A stretch of 64,000 nucleotides of DNA from Streptomonospora salina (GCF_014204715.1 NZ_JACHLY010000001.1:372001-436000), one strand, 5' to 3'; positions 15,706 through 25,021 are shown, numbered from the stretch's first letter. Translations and numbers: made by a program. Notes: a model not told the origin generated them from the sequence alone.

Positions 15706-18700
15706 ATGCCCGCCCACGACGACACCGACGCCCACCGCCCCCGCTCGGGCTTCTCCCGCCGCTCGTTCATCGGCGCGGGGGCCGCCCTCGGCACCACCGC
15801 CGCACTCCAGCCCGCCCTCGGCCTGCCCGGCGCGGCCGCCGCCCCCGCCGAGGCCGACCTCACCGCCGGACTGGCCGACCCCGCGCGCGCCGTCCAGGCG
15901 AAATTCCGCTGGTGGTGGCCCCACGGGATGGTCGAACCCGCCGAGATCCGCCGCGAGATCGACCAGATCGCCGACGCCGGATTCGGCGGTGTGGAGATCT
16001 CCGACGTCCACCACAGCGTGGAGCAGGACCTCGACCCCGCCGGTTCGGGCTGGGGTACCGAATCCTGGTGCACCGCACTGGAGGCGGCACTCTCGCGCGC
16101 CGAACGCCGCGGCGTGGTCGTCGACGTCACCATCGGCCCTGCATGGCCGGCGGCGGTTCCCACCATCACGCCCCAGGACGACGCCGCCATGCGCGAACTC
16201 GCCCACGGCGCCCGGTTCGTCGACGCCGGGGAACAGGTCGACGGCCCGCTGCCCGAACCCGAAGTCGCCCCCGCCGACGGGGTGAGCGAGCGCTCCCTGT
16301 TCGCCGTGCAGGCGGTGCGGCTGGCCGAGGGCGCTTCACCCGGGGACTCCCCCTGCTCCCTGGATCCCGACACGCTCGTGGACCTGACCTCCTCGGCCGA
16401 CGGCGAGCGGCTGTCGTGGACCGCTCCCGACGGCGGCGGCACCTGGGCGCTCCTCGCCTACTGGGAGCGCGGCAGCGGCCAGCGCCCCGAGGCCGGCCCG
16501 CACACCGAGCCGGCCTCCTACGTCGTCGACCACTTCAGCCGGGCAGGCACCCGCGCGGTCACCGGCTTCTGGGAGGAGCACATCCTCACCGGCGGCATCC
16601 GCCGCCTGCTGAAGGGGCCCGCCGGAGGTGCGCTGTTCGAAGACTCCATCGAGATGGAGACCGAAGCGACCCTCTGGACAGCCCGGATGCCCGCCGCGTT
16701 CGAGGAGCACACCGGCTACGACCCGCTGCCCTACCTGCCGGTGCTCGTGCGCGCCCACGAGGACAAGGTGTTCAGCTACGGCCCCGACGCCGACCGCCGC
16801 GCGATCGACGACTACAACGACGTCCTCTCCCAGCTCTACATCGACCACCACGCCGCCGCGCTCACGGAGTGGGCGCACGGGCTCGGCCTGCAGTACCGCA
16901 TCCAGCCCTACGGACTGGAGACCGACGCCGCCGCGAAGGCGGCCGTGGTCGACATCCCCGAGGGCGAAACCCTGGGCTTCAACAACCTCGACGACTTCCG
17001 CAGCCTCGCCGGCGGACGCGACCTCGGCGGAAACACCGTGCTCTCCAGCGAGGCCGGCGCCGTCTACGGCGGCTCCTACAGCACCACCTGGAAGCAGACG
17101 GCGCGCACGATCGGGCGGGAGTACGCCGCCGGTGTCAACCAGGCCGTTCTGCACGGGTTCTCCTACGCCGACGCTCCCGGCGCCCGCTGGCCCGGATTCG
17201 CCGCCTTCACCCCCTACAGCGGAGGCGTCGGCTACAGCGAGTCCTGGGGGCCGCGCCAACCCACATGGCAGCACGTGGACGCCGTATCCGGTTTCTTCGC
17301 CCGCGCCCAGCACACACTGCAGTGGGGCGCCTCCACCGTCGACGTCGCCTTCCTGCGGCAGAAGGGGTATGCGGGCTCGGGATTCGGCGCCGCCTTCTTC
17401 AGCGACGCGGGTGTGCGCGCGGGCTGGACGCACCAGTTCGTGAGCCCGCGCCTGCTGGAGATCACCGATCCGGACGTGCACGACGGGGTGCTGGCGCCGG
17501 ACGGCCCCGCCTACCGCCTGCTGGTCTTCGAAGGCGACGCGTTCAACGGCCGGGTGGCGACCCTGCCGCTGGAGACGGCCCGCCGACTGCTGCGCTACGC
17601 CCGTGCGGGCCTGCGGATCCTGGTCGTGGGCGACTGGAGCTCGCCGCAGCCGCCCGGCGTGGACCAGAGCGACTCCGGGGAGCTGGGCGAGACGGTGCGG
17701 GCCCTGCTCGACGAGCCCACGGTGCGCCGGGTGGCCACCCGGGAGGACATCCCCGACGGCATCGCCGCGCTCGACGCCGCCCCGGCCGTCTCCTACGCCC
17801 AGGACTCGCCGCTGCTGCACGCCCGGCGGCGCTCCCGCCGTCTGGACGCCTACTACCTCACCAACGGCTCCGACGACACCGAGGTCGACCACGACGCCGT
17901 CTTCGCCACGGACGTCCGCCACGCCTACCCCTTCGCCGTCGACCTGTGGACGGGCGCGGTCTCCCCGATTCCGGTGCACACCGTCGAGGACGGCGGAATC
18001 CGGCTGCGCGTGCGACTGGCGCCCGGGGCCTCGACGGTGATCGCCCTCGCCCGGCCGCAGTGGGCCAAGGACGCCGCCGGCGCGTCGGAGGGGACGCCGC
18101 CGGGGCAGCTGCGCAAGCTCCGCTTCAGCGAAACCGACGCCGACACGGTGCACGTAGTCGGCAAGAGCGCCAAAGCGCGGGCCGCGAAGGCGGGCACCTA
18201 CACCGCGACGCGCGCCGACGGCCGGTCGGTCTCCACGACGATCGCGAAGGTCGGCGAGCGGCGGGAGCTGACCCGCTGGCACCTGGAGGTCGAGGACTGG
18301 CGGCCCGGCGACGCGACCGCCGAAACCGCGATCCGCACCCACGACCTGGACCTGGACGGGTTGGCGCCCTGGACCGAGCTCGACGGCCTGGCCGACGTTT
18401 CGGGGATCGGGCGCTACACCGCCACCGTCGAGCTGGGGGACGGCTGGACCGGCGGGCACGGCGCCTACCTGGATCTGGGCCGGGTCAGCGACCTGTACCG
18501 GGTGCGGGTCAACGGCGGCGCCGTCCCCGCCGGCGACCAGATCGCCCCGGTCGTCGACCTCGGCGACCGCCTGAAGCGCGGCACGAACACCGTCGAGGTC
18601 GAGGTCTCCACGACCCTCATCAACCGCATGCGGGCGTTCCGCCCCGATGTCTACGGCGACGTGCCCCGCCAGGAGCAGGGCCTGATGGGCCCGGTCCGCC

Positions 18701-18729
18701 TGCTGCCCTACGGACAGGCCAAGCTGTAG
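15706..18729 (+). CDS. Tat-exported GH106-type glycoside hydrolase (alpha-L-rhamnosidase-like)
   Basis: Large secreted enzyme of 1007 residues. A twin-arginine signal SRRSFIGAGAALG at residues 17-29 is followed by a hydrophobic stretch and APAEA, a likely signal-peptidase site. FRWWWPHGMVEPAEIRREID then GFGGVEIS marks the start of the GH106 (alpha-L-rhamnosidase) catalytic barrel, and the C-terminal 200 residues look like a beta-sandwich (WTELDGLADVSGIGRYTATV). GGAAGGAG before the ATG supports the start. It would release terminal rhamnose from plant or microbial glycans. Specificity inferred from the family. Confidence 0.8.
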   Translation: MPAHDDTDAHRPRSGFSRRSFIGAGAALGTTAALQPALGLPGAAAAPAEADLTAGLADPARAVQAKFRWWWPHGMVEPAEIRREIDQIADAGFGGVEISDVHHSVEQDLDPAGSGWGTESWCTALEAALSRAERRGVVVDVTIGPAWPAAVPTITPQDDAAMRELAHGARFVDAGEQVDGPLPEPEVAPADGVSERSLFAVQAVRLAEGASPGDSPCSLDPDTLVDLTSSADGERLSWTAPDGGGTWALLAYWERGSGQRPEAGPHTEPASYVVDHFSRAGTRAVTGFWEEHILTGGIRRLLKGPAGGALFEDSIEMETEATLWTARMPAAFEEHTGYDPLPYLPVLVRAHEDKVFSYGPDADRRAIDDYNDVLSQLYIDHHAAALTEWAHGLGLQYRIQPYGLETDAAAKAAVVDIPEGETLGFNNLDDFRSLAGGRDLGGNTVLSSEAGAVYGGSYSTTWKQTARTIGREYAAGVNQAVLHGFSYADAPGARWPGFAAFTPYSGGVGYSESWGPRQPTWQHVDAVSGFFARAQHTLQWGASTVDVAFLRQKGYAGSGFGAAFFSDAGVRAGWTHQFVSPRLLEITDPDVHDGVLAPDGPAYRLLVFEGDAFNGRVATLPLETARRLLRYARAGLRILVVGDWSSPQPPGVDQSDSGELGETVRALLDEPTVRRVATREDIPDGIAALDAAPAVSYAQDSPLLHARRRSRRLDAYYLTNGSDDTEVDHDAVFATDVRHAYPFAVDLWTGAVSPIPVHTVEDGGIRLRVRLAPGASTVIALARPQWAKDAAGASEGTPPGQLRKLRFSETDADTVHVVGKSAKARAAKAGTYTATRADGRSVSTTIAKVGERRELTRWHLEVEDWRPGDATAETAIRTHDLDLDGLAPWTELDGLADVSGIGRYTATVELGDGWTGGHGAYLDLGRVSDLYRVRVNGGAVPAGDQIAPVVDLGDRLKRGTNTVEVEVSTTLINRMRAFRPDVYGDVPRQEQGLMGPVRLLPYGQAKL

Positions 18730-18743
18730 CCCGCCCCGGCCGG

Positions 18744-18768
18744 CGGTCCGGGGCCGAGCCCCGGACCG
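18744..18768. terminator. Hairpin after the GH106-type gene
   Basis: Perfect ten-base stem CGGTCCGGGG with a CCGAG loop, 14 bases after the stop. Confidence 0.6.
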
Positions 18769-18833
18769 TCGGCGGCGGATCGGGCCACGGTCGAACGGAA
18801 CGAGGACGTCCCGCTGCGGCGGACCGACCGAAA

Positions 18834-18872
18834 CCGCCGGCCCCGCCCTTCGGTGCAGAGCGGGGCCGGCGG
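18834..18872. terminator. Hairpin after the GltS-type gene
   Basis: Perfect 13-base stem CCGCCGGCCCCGC across a 13-base loop. It lies just after the symporter stop on the minus strand. Confidence 0.6.
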
Positions 18873-18882
18873 ACCGGGTGCG

Positions 18883-20253
18883 TCAGGACGAGGCCGCCGC
18901 CTTCTCCGCCTTGGCGGGGCTCTGCCAGATCCGCAGCAGCCGGGCGAGCAGGCCCAGCAGCAGGGCCGCCGCGCAGGCGCCGGCGCCCAGTGCCCAGGCG
19001 CCGTAGTTGACGGCGAGCACCGGCAGCAGTGCGGTGATCAGGCCGCCGCCCAGAACCGGGCTGAAGAACGGCGCGCGCAGCGCGTAAGCGCGGGCGGCGT
19101 CGGTCTTGAGGTCGGGGTCGGCGGTGCGCAGCAGCATCAGGCCCACCGAGGAGACCGCGGTCAGCGTGCCGAAGTTGACGATGGCGTGCTCGAACCAGGA
19201 CTCGCGGAACATCCGCGGGCCCGCCCAGTAGAAGAACGCGACCGCGACCGCGGCGGCAACCAGCATGACCAGGGTCAACGGCACGATGTTGGCCAGCACC
19301 ACCGGCACCGAGACCGACGCCACGGCCGCGACCACGAGCAGGTCCAGCGCGGCGCCCTGGATCGCGCGCAGGCTGCCCGGGTCCACCGCGTCGGCGATCC
19401 GGGTCCGCCCGATCACCGCCTGCACGACGGCACCGCCGATCATCGCCAGCGGGAACAGCGGCATGCCGGGCACGACCAGCTCCAGTGCCGACTGCAGAAT
19501 CCAGCCGATGAACACCGCCACAGCGATGAGCGCACCGTGGAAGGCGAGTCCGTCGACGAGGTCCTTGTTCAGCGTGACCCGGCCCAGGCCGGGGCGTTCG
19601 TCGCCGCTGAGCAGGTCGCGGGTAGCGGCTGCGCCCCCGGCGTGGGGCACGTCGCCGCGGCGGGCGCCGATGTTGATCAGCACCATTCCCATGACGATGC
19701 CGAACACCAGGCCGACGGTCGCACCGGCAAGCGCGAGCGCTCCGCCGTCGGCCCACCCCAGGTCGGAGTAGACCGGGGCCATCCCGCCCGCGGTGCCGTG
19801 GCCGCCCGGCCAGCCGATCTCCACGATGGTGCCGAACATGGCGTCCACGTTCCAGAAAGGCATCAGAACCGCCGCGCACACGAGCATCGGCACACCGATC
19901 ATCAGCAGGTCGCCGATGTAGCCGAACAGCAGCTGCGGCGCGATCAGCCGGTAGCTCTGCCGCACGTTGGGCATGCGCACGCCGATGAGCATCGGCGCGA
20001 ACACCACGGTGATGAGGATTCCCGGAAGCGTCGACCAGGTGGCGGTCATGCCTTCGGGGAACAGGCCGGCGCCATAGGGCCCGAGGGCGGCGCCGAGAAC
20101 GCCGCCGATCAGCGCGGCCGGGATGAAGAGCCTGCGCAGCGGGGTGAACAGCAGCCGCAGCAGTACTCCGGCGAGGATGAGCAGGCCCAGCACGGTGAGG
20201 GCGAACAGAAGTGCGGTGACGGTGTCGCCGGAGACTTCGTCGGTGGGGAACAT
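18883..20253 (-). CDS. GltS-type sodium:glutamate symporter family protein
   Basis: Integral membrane transporter of 456 residues with ten or more hydrophobic segments. GGHGTAGGMAPVYSDLGW in the first half and NFGTLTAVSSVGLMLLRTAD in the second are the two re-entrant-loop motifs of the GltS family. It imports an acidic or related amino acid with Na+. It follows a DAO-family oxidoreductase gene on the same strand (115-base gap), so the operon may take up and oxidise the same compound. The divergent RpiR gene is the probable regulator. Confidence 0.8.
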   Translation of the reverse strand: MFPTDEVSGDTVTALLFALTVLGLLILAGVLLRLLFTPLRRLFIPAALIGGVLGAALGPYGAGLFPEGMTATWSTLPGILITVVFAPMLIGVRMPNVRQSYRLIAPQLLFGYIGDLLMIGVPMLVCAAVLMPFWNVDAMFGTIVEIGWPGGHGTAGGMAPVYSDLGWADGGALALAGATVGLVFGIVMGMVLINIGARRGDVPHAGGAAATRDLLSGDERPGLGRVTLNKDLVDGLAFHGALIAVAVFIGWILQSALELVVPGMPLFPLAMIGGAVVQAVIGRTRIADAVDPGSLRAIQGAALDLLVVAAVASVSVPVVLANIVPLTLVMLVAAAVAVAFFYWAGPRMFRESWFEHAIVNFGTLTAVSSVGLMLLRTADPDLKTDAARAYALRAPFFSPVLGGGLITALLPVLAVNYGAWALGAGACAAALLLGLLARLLRIWQSPAKAEKAAASS

Positions 20254-20368
20254 AGCGCTCCTTGGGTGGCCGTTGGGGGCGGGCGGCCGGCGGCCGCTCC
20301 CGGCCGCGGTAGGTGTGCCCCGGGCGCCGCGTGCGCGGCGGATCCCGGGCGCCTTCCGCGGCCCGGGT

Positions 20369-21502
20369 TCAGAACCGCGTTGCCGAGAAGGGGGCCAGGC
20401 TCTCCGGGCGCGCCCCCGTGCGCGCCCAGAACGCCAGCGCTTCGGCCACCGCCGGTGCGATGGCGAAGCCGTGCCCGGTCCAGCCGGTGCCCACCAGGGC
20501 GTTGGCCGTTCCCGGTACGCGGTCGATGACGGGGATCTCGTCGGCGCTGCAGGACTCGGGCCGGGCGGCGTCGGCCAGGTCGAGTTCGGCGTCGGACAGG
20601 TCGGCGTAGACCTCGGCTGCGGCGCGCAGGTTGCCGTGCACGTTGGCCTCGACGGTTTCGCCGCGGTCCAGTTCGGCGTTCCATCGGCCGCGCCAGCCGC
20701 CGCTGACCATGACGCCGCCGTCGGGCAGCGGTTTGAGCGACAGCGAGCGGTGGTCGTGGCCGATGAGGTGGCGCATCGGCGGCCCGGACTGCGGCACCAC
20801 GCGCAGCGCCTGCGGGAGGATGCGCCAGACCGGCAGACTCACGCCGAAGTGCTCGCGCAGCAGATCGGGCGCTGCGGTGTTGTTGAGGATCAGCAGCGCC
20901 TGACCGATCTCGTAGCGGCGGCCGTCGGGGGTGGTGACGGCGGTGGCGCGTCCTCCGGCGACCTCGACGCCGGTGACCGGGCTGTACTCCTCTACTGCGG
21001 CGCCGCGCGCCCGCGCTGCCGCGGCGAAGGCCGCGGTGGCGGCGCCGTGGTCGGCGGTACCGTCGAACGGGCAGTACAGGGCTCCGCGCACCTCTGCGCC
21101 GACGGCGGGCTCCAGGGCGAGCACGCGGTCGCGGGTGAGAACCTCGGTGGGCACGCCGTTGCGGTTCTGCACGTCGGCGTGCGCCTGGGCGGCCACCAGT
21201 CCGCCCTTGGTGCCCGTCGCCTCCTGCTCGATGAGGTTGAGCCCGCCGGTGCGCTCGTAGCCTGTGTCGGCGCCCAGGCGTTCGGAGAGCGTGGGCCAGA
21301 GGCGGTAGGCGGCCCGCATGAGGGGGAGTTCGCGCAGGTCGCGCCGGTTCCCCCGCACACCGCGCCGGCCGAAGCCGCCGGAAGCGCCCGAAGCGGTTTC
21401 ACCGGCTTCGAGGAGGAGCACGTCCTCCCCGGCGTCGGCGAGCATCCACGCCGCGGCGCACCCGTGGATGCCGCCCCCGATAATCACGAACTGGTGTTTC
21501 AT
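20369..21502 (-). CDS. FAD-dependent amino-acid/sarcosine oxidase-like protein (DAO family)
   Basis: Flavoprotein of 377 residues. GGGIHGCAAAWMLADAGEDV at residues 9-28 is the dinucleotide-binding motif, and GTGWTGHGFAIAPAVAEALA near the C-terminus is the second FAD contact of the DAO fold. It probably oxidises a D-amino acid or N-methyl amino acid to an imine with H2O2 or an acceptor. It is first in the operon with the GltS-type symporter, 75 bases from the divergent RpiR gene. Confidence 0.82.
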   Translation of the reverse strand: MKHQFVIIGGGIHGCAAAWMLADAGEDVLLLEAGETASGASGGFGRRGVRGNRRDLRELPLMRAAYRLWPTLSERLGADTGYERTGGLNLIEQEATGTKGGLVAAQAHADVQNRNGVPTEVLTRDRVLALEPAVGAEVRGALYCPFDGTADHGAATAAFAAAARARGAAVEEYSPVTGVEVAGGRATAVTTPDGRRYEIGQALLILNNTAAPDLLREHFGVSLPVWRILPQALRVVPQSGPPMRHLIGHDHRSLSLKPLPDGGVMVSGGWRGRWNAELDRGETVEANVHGNLRAAAEVYADLSDAELDLADAARPESCSADEIPVIDRVPGTANALVGTGWTGHGFAIAPAVAEALAFWARTGARPESLAPFSATRF

Positions 21503-21577
21503 CGAAGTCGAGTCCTTGCCAAGAGATCTGCTTCCGAGGAAGCGTAGTGTTCACTTCATGGTTGGATCAATAGTGAC

Positions 21578-22477
21578 ATGAAAACTTCATCAACTGACGA
21601 CGGCGGGTTCCGCGCCCGCGTAACGGCGCGGCTGGACTCGCTGTCTCCCCGGGAGCGCGCAGTCACCGACTTCGTGCTCAACCGCCCCGCGGAGGCCGTG
21701 ACCGCCTCCGCCCAGCAGCTCGCCGCGCTGACCGGAACCAGCGACGCGACCGTGGTGCGCACCGCCCGCTCGCTCGGCTTCAGCGGGCTGCGCGAGCTCA
21801 AGCGCTCGGTACTGGACATGCTCACCGCGCGGCGCGACCCCGCTATGGTGCTCGACCAGCGGCTGGAAGGACTCGGCGATCACCCGGTTCTGGACCGGGT
21901 GATCACCGACAGCGCCGACCTGCTGCGCCGCCTGCCCGAGGTGCTCGACACCCGGGCCTTCGCCGCCGCCGTCGACCTGCTCGGCGCGGCGGCGCGTACC
22001 GTCTGCTACGGCATCGGCCCGGCGTCGACGACGGCACGCTACCTGGCCATCGAGGTGGGCCGCCTGGGGAAGCGCAGCGTCGCCCTGGAGGCCTCGGGCT
22101 TCCGCCTCGCCGACGACCTGCTGGGCATCGGCGGAGACGACGTGGTCGTCGTCGTGGCTCCACTGCGCCTGTTCCGCGAGGTCGAGGCGCTGTTGGAGCA
22201 CTGTTCGGAGGTGGGGGCACCCGTCGTGGCGATCACCGAGGCGCTCGGCGACGAACTGCGCGACCGCGTGCACGCCGTGCTGAGCACTCCCCCCTCCACC
22301 GCGGGCACCGCCGACGAGGGCTTCGCGGGCCGAGTGGTGGCCCACGCCCTGGTCATGGACCTGGCGGCGCGCGACAGATCCGGATCGGTCGCGTCCCGGC
22401 AGCGGTTGAACCGGCTGCGCGGCACGATCGCGGGCGACGGCATCGACGCCGACGTCGCGCCTTCCGACCCCGGCTGA
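21578..22477 (+). CDS. MurR/RpiR-family transcriptional regulator
   Basis: Regulator of 299 residues. An N-terminal HTH_6 domain contains LSPRERAVTDFVLNRP and TGTSDATVVRTARSLGFSGL. A SIS sugar-phosphate-binding domain follows (YGIGPASTTARYLAIEVGRL). RpiR proteins often sense phosphosugars, although several act on amino-sugar or amino-acid pathways. It is divergent from the flavoprotein/symporter operon, which it probably controls. Confidence 0.9.
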   Translation: MKTSSTDDGGFRARVTARLDSLSPRERAVTDFVLNRPAEAVTASAQQLAALTGTSDATVVRTARSLGFSGLRELKRSVLDMLTARRDPAMVLDQRLEGLGDHPVLDRVITDSADLLRRLPEVLDTRAFAAAVDLLGAAARTVCYGIGPASTTARYLAIEVGRLGKRSVALEASGFRLADDLLGIGGDDVVVVVAPLRLFREVEALLEHCSEVGAPVVAITEALGDELRDRVHAVLSTPPSTAGTADEGFAGRVVAHALVMDLAARDRSGSVASRQRLNRLRGTIAGDGIDADVAPSDPG

Positions 22478-22500
22478 GCGGGCGGCGAAGCGATGTGAGG

Positions 22501-22535
22501 GCCGGAGGCCCGGGGCCGGTCCCCGGGCCTCCGGC
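22501..22535. terminator. Bidirectional terminator after the RpiR gene
   Basis: Perfect 15-base stem GCCGGAGGCCCGGGG with a CCGGT loop, lying between convergent genes. Confidence 0.7.
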
Positions 22536-22540
22536 GGCGG

Positions 22541-22894
22541 TCAGGGGCGGCCCGGGCGGGGCCGACCCGGTTGGGGCGGCGGCACGCTCGGCGGGGTGCG
22601 GGGCGACATCCGGCACCGGGCGGGGACGGCGGCCGGAGGCGAGGACGGCCGCCCCGGCCGGAACCGGGTGATCGCCGCGGCCAGCTCGGCCTCGCCGTCG
22701 CCGCACACCAGGACCATGGCCGCGCTGTGGGCGGCCCAGCACTGCCCCGTGGCGGCGCCGTACCAGACGGTCCAGCCGTGGGGGCGCCAGGCCCGGCGCA
22801 GCCGCGCCAGCGGCGGGGCGGCCTGCGCGCGCTGCGGTGCGGGCGCGGTCGCCGTGCGGGCCGTCGGGGCGGCGGCGCCCAGGGACGCGGTCAT
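22541..22894 (-). CDS. Small WTVWYG-motif protein of unknown function
   Basis: Protein of 117 residues. The conserved centre is HGWTVWYGAATGQCWAAHSA, flanked by Ala/Pro-rich ends. Small proteins of this kind accompany HATPase and XRE/DUF397 genes in actinomycetes; their role is not known. GAGGAGG precedes the ATG, which overlaps the stop of the upstream ATPase-domain gene (ATGA). The call rests on motif recall and position. Confidence 0.65.
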   Translation of the reverse strand: MTASLGAAAPTARTATAPAPQRAQAAPPLARLRRAWRPHGWTVWYGAATGQCWAAHSAAMVLVCGDGEAELAAAITRFRPGRPSSPPAAVPARCRMSPRTPPSVPPPQPGRPRPGRP

Positions 22895-23388
22895 GGCCGG
22901 ACCTCCTCGGGCATCGGCACTGCCGGAGCGGCGGTGCCGGTGTCCCAAAGCAGCTCGAAGAACGTCCCCGCCCCGCATCGGGACGTGAAGCGGCCCCAGC
23001 GGTAGGCGAGCGTCGCGACCAGCAGCAGCCCACGCCCGTGCTCGGCGTCGGGGGCGGGCTCCGGTGCGGTAGAGGGAACCTGGAAGGGGGCGCCGCCCTC
23101 GTCGCGGACCTCCACGCGCAGCCGTCCGGGGAGGAAGAACGCGCGGACGGCGAACCGCCCGCCGACGTCCCCGCTGGGCGTATGCAGCACGGCGTTCGTG
23201 GCGAGTTCGGACAGCAGCAGCACGGCGGTATCGGCGGTCTCCGCAGGGACACCGGCGACGCTCATGCGGCCGTGGAGCCACGTCCGCGCCGCCTTGACGC
23301 AGTGCGCGCGGCCGTCGAACCGGAATGCGCACCGCCGCTGCCGGAGGCGCCGCGGAAATCGGGATTCGGGAGCGATAGCGTTGGACAT
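22891..23388 (-). CDS. Anti-sigma-factor-like ATP-binding protein (HATPase_c_2)
   Basis: GHKL ATPase-domain protein of 165 residues without a sensor. LLLSELATNAVLHTPS is the N-box, VRDEGG the G1 box and EHGRGLLLVATLAYRWG the G2 region, as in RsbW/SpoIIAB-like regulators. It is divergent from an XRE/DUF5753 regulator with a DUF397 partner, the layout of the AbaA- and WhiJ-like clusters that influence antibiotic production and development in Streptomyces. Its target is not known. Confidence 0.85.
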   Translation of the reverse strand: MSNAIAPESRFPRRLRQRRCAFRFDGRAHCVKAARTWLHGRMSVAGVPAETADTAVLLLSELATNAVLHTPSGDVGGRFAVRAFFLPGRLRVEVRDEGGAPFQVPSTAPEPAPDAEHGRGLLLVATLAYRWGRFTSRCGAGTFFELLWDTGTAAPAVPMPEEVRP

Positions 23389-23610
23389 GAGTCCTCACCT
23401 GCTGGTTCAGGTCGTGGGCTAAGGCCCTGGTCAGTGTGCCTGCACTGGTCAGGGCCGCTTTTGTCTGAAGCGGATACTCGGCTTCGGGCAGCTCCGACTT
23501 CAGATGGCCACAGTGCCACGCAATTTTGTATCCGCCCTCGTGCGGCCATGACGTGCAGTTTCTTGTGGAAACAGGTGGCACGGCGTAGTGAAAAGTGGTC
23601 AACTGTAGCC

Positions 23611-24441
23611 ATGAGCCACGATGTGCGGATGGCGGAGCGGGCAGCACTCGTACAGTTCGGCAGCGAACTGCACAGATTGCGACGCACGTCCGATATGTCC
23701 CAGCGCGAACTCGCCAAGGCGACTTTGGTGTCGCACCAGATGCTGGGGGCGATCGAGCGCGCGGAGCGGTCTCCACGGAAAGAGTTCGCCGAGAAAGCCG
23801 ACCAGGTACTCGGCGCCAACGGCACCCTCGCTCGGCTGTGGCCGGGCGCGCGGGACGCGTATCCGCATTGGTTCAAGAAATTCATCGATGTGGAGGCGGA
23901 AGCCGAGGCCATCTACGACTTCCAGGTCCAAGCGGTTCCCGGCCTCTTCCAAACGAAGGACTACGCTCGCGCCGTCCTCGGCGCCGGCTGGCCGCCCAAG
24001 ACAGAGGAAGAGAACAGCCGCCTACTCGCAGTCCGACTCGAGCGACAGACGCTGCTCCAGCGCAACCATCCTCCGCTGCTGTGGGTCGTAATCGACGAGG
24101 GGGTACTTCGCCGTCCGGTGGGGTCGGCTGAGATCATGATCGAGCAGCTCGGTCGGCTCTTGGAGATCGCCGCTATGCCTTTCATCCGGCTTCAGGTCCT
24201 CCCCTTCGCGAAGGGCGTACACGCTGCGATGGACGGCGCCTTCAAGGTGTTGGACATGAGTAACGGCGAGAGTGCGGCCTACGCGGAAGTTCCGGGAACC
24301 GGCCGGGTGATCACCGACGGCAACGAAGTCTCGCAATGTGCGTTGCGTTTCGGCGCACTGCGCTCGGTCGCACTCTCCCCAGACGAGTCCGGCGAATTCA
24401 TTCGCCAGTACAAGGGAAAATACGAAGATGAAATCCATTGA
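23611..24441 (+). CDS. XRE-family regulator with DUF5753 (WhiJ/AbaA-like)
   Basis: Regulator of 276 residues. HTH_31 lies at about residues 15-70 (LHRLRRTSDMSQRELAKATL, then MLGAIERAERSP) followed by DUF5753 (YDFQVQAVPGLFQTKDYARA to the end). The ATG beginning MSHDVRM places the HTH at the usual distance. It overlaps the DUF397 gene, its usual partner. The family includes WhiJ, whose DNA binding is modulated by the small DUF397 protein. Confidence 0.92.
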   Translation: MSHDVRMAERAALVQFGSELHRLRRTSDMSQRELAKATLVSHQMLGAIERAERSPRKEFAEKADQVLGANGTLARLWPGARDAYPHWFKKFIDVEAEAEAIYDFQVQAVPGLFQTKDYARAVLGAGWPPKTEEENSRLLAVRLERQTLLQRNHPPLLWVVIDEGVLRRPVGSAEIMIEQLGRLLEIAAMPFIRLQVLPFAKGVHAAMDGAFKVLDMSNGESAAYAEVPGTGRVITDGNEVSQCALRFGALRSVALSPDESGEFIRQYKGKYEDEIH

Positions 24442-24625
24442 TTCCGGCTGGCGCAAGAGCAGTTATAGCGGAAACCAGGGAGGCGACTGCGTCGAAGTCG
24501 CCGACGAAAGACACCGGGTCCACGTCCGCGACACCCGCAACCGGGAGCTGGGCCACCTGTCTTTCCCCGCCGCCTCCTGGCGAGCCTTCATCGCCGCCCT
24601 CAAGACCGACCGGCTGAGCGGATAG
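24428..24625 (+). CDS. DUF397 protein (BldB/WhiJ-associated small partner)
   Basis: Protein of 65 residues. GWRKSSYSGNQGGDCVEVAD is the DUF397 signature, followed by VRDTRNRELGHLSFPAASWR. It starts inside the 3' end of the XRE/DUF5753 gene (14-base overlap), so the two are coupled. DUF397 proteins are proposed to bind or antagonise their partner regulator. Confidence 0.92.
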   Translation: MKSIDSGWRKSSYSGNQGGDCVEVADERHRVHVRDTRNRELGHLSFPAASWRAFIAALKTDRLSG

Positions 24626-24763
24626 GCGTGTTTCGAAGGGCCGAGGTGCGGCCCGGAAAACGAGGCCCCCTCCGGAAACGCCACGGGCGCGTGACCGCGG
24701 GTGGCCGCCCCAGCACGTCCCGGTGGGGCCCTCACCGGGGGCGCGGGGCCTGGGGCCGGGCGG

Positions 24764-25021
24764 CTACGAGGCGGCTTCCAGCGGTACGCCGCTGCCGCGC
24801 CATACGGCCGCCAGCTCCTGCACCGGCACATCGAGCGCATCGCCGAGGCCGATGATCGTGCCGAACCCGGGCGAAGGCAGGCGGCCGGTTTCGATCTTGC
24901 GCAGGGTTTCCGGCGAAACACCGGCCGCGTGGGCGACGTCCGCGAGGTCGCGCCCTGCCCGCGCGTGGCGCAGCAGGGCACCGAGGCGCCTGCCGGCTTC
25001 GATCTGTGGGCTCGGCCGCAC
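24764..25021 (-). CDS. Small XRE-family HTH protein
   Basis: HTH protein of about 85 residues. LGALLRHARAGRDLADVAHA then AGVSPETLRKIETGRLPSPG is a clear XRE helix-turn-helix; VPVQELAAVWRG follows. A GTG start at VRPSPQIEAG is chosen, and the frame stays open about 100 bases further. Genes of this type sit beside methionine aminopeptidase genes in actinomycetes. Here its 5' end overlaps head-to-head with an aminopeptidase fragment, so its own promoter region is probably rearranged. Confidence 0.7.
   Translation of the reverse strand: MRPSPQIEAGRRLGALLRHARAGRDLADVAHAAGVSPETLRKIETGRLPSPGFGTIIGLGDALDVPVQELAAVWRGSGVPLEAAS

Noticed and set aside
16336-18459. 707-codon antisense frame under the glycosidase
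   Set aside because: High-GC antisense shadow; composition is G/V/A/R-rich with no recognisable domain.
15612-19010. Very long open frame in another phase across the GH106-type gene
   Set aside because: Arg/Pro/Gly-rich shadow of the real gene; no motif, and it runs through two unrelated genes.
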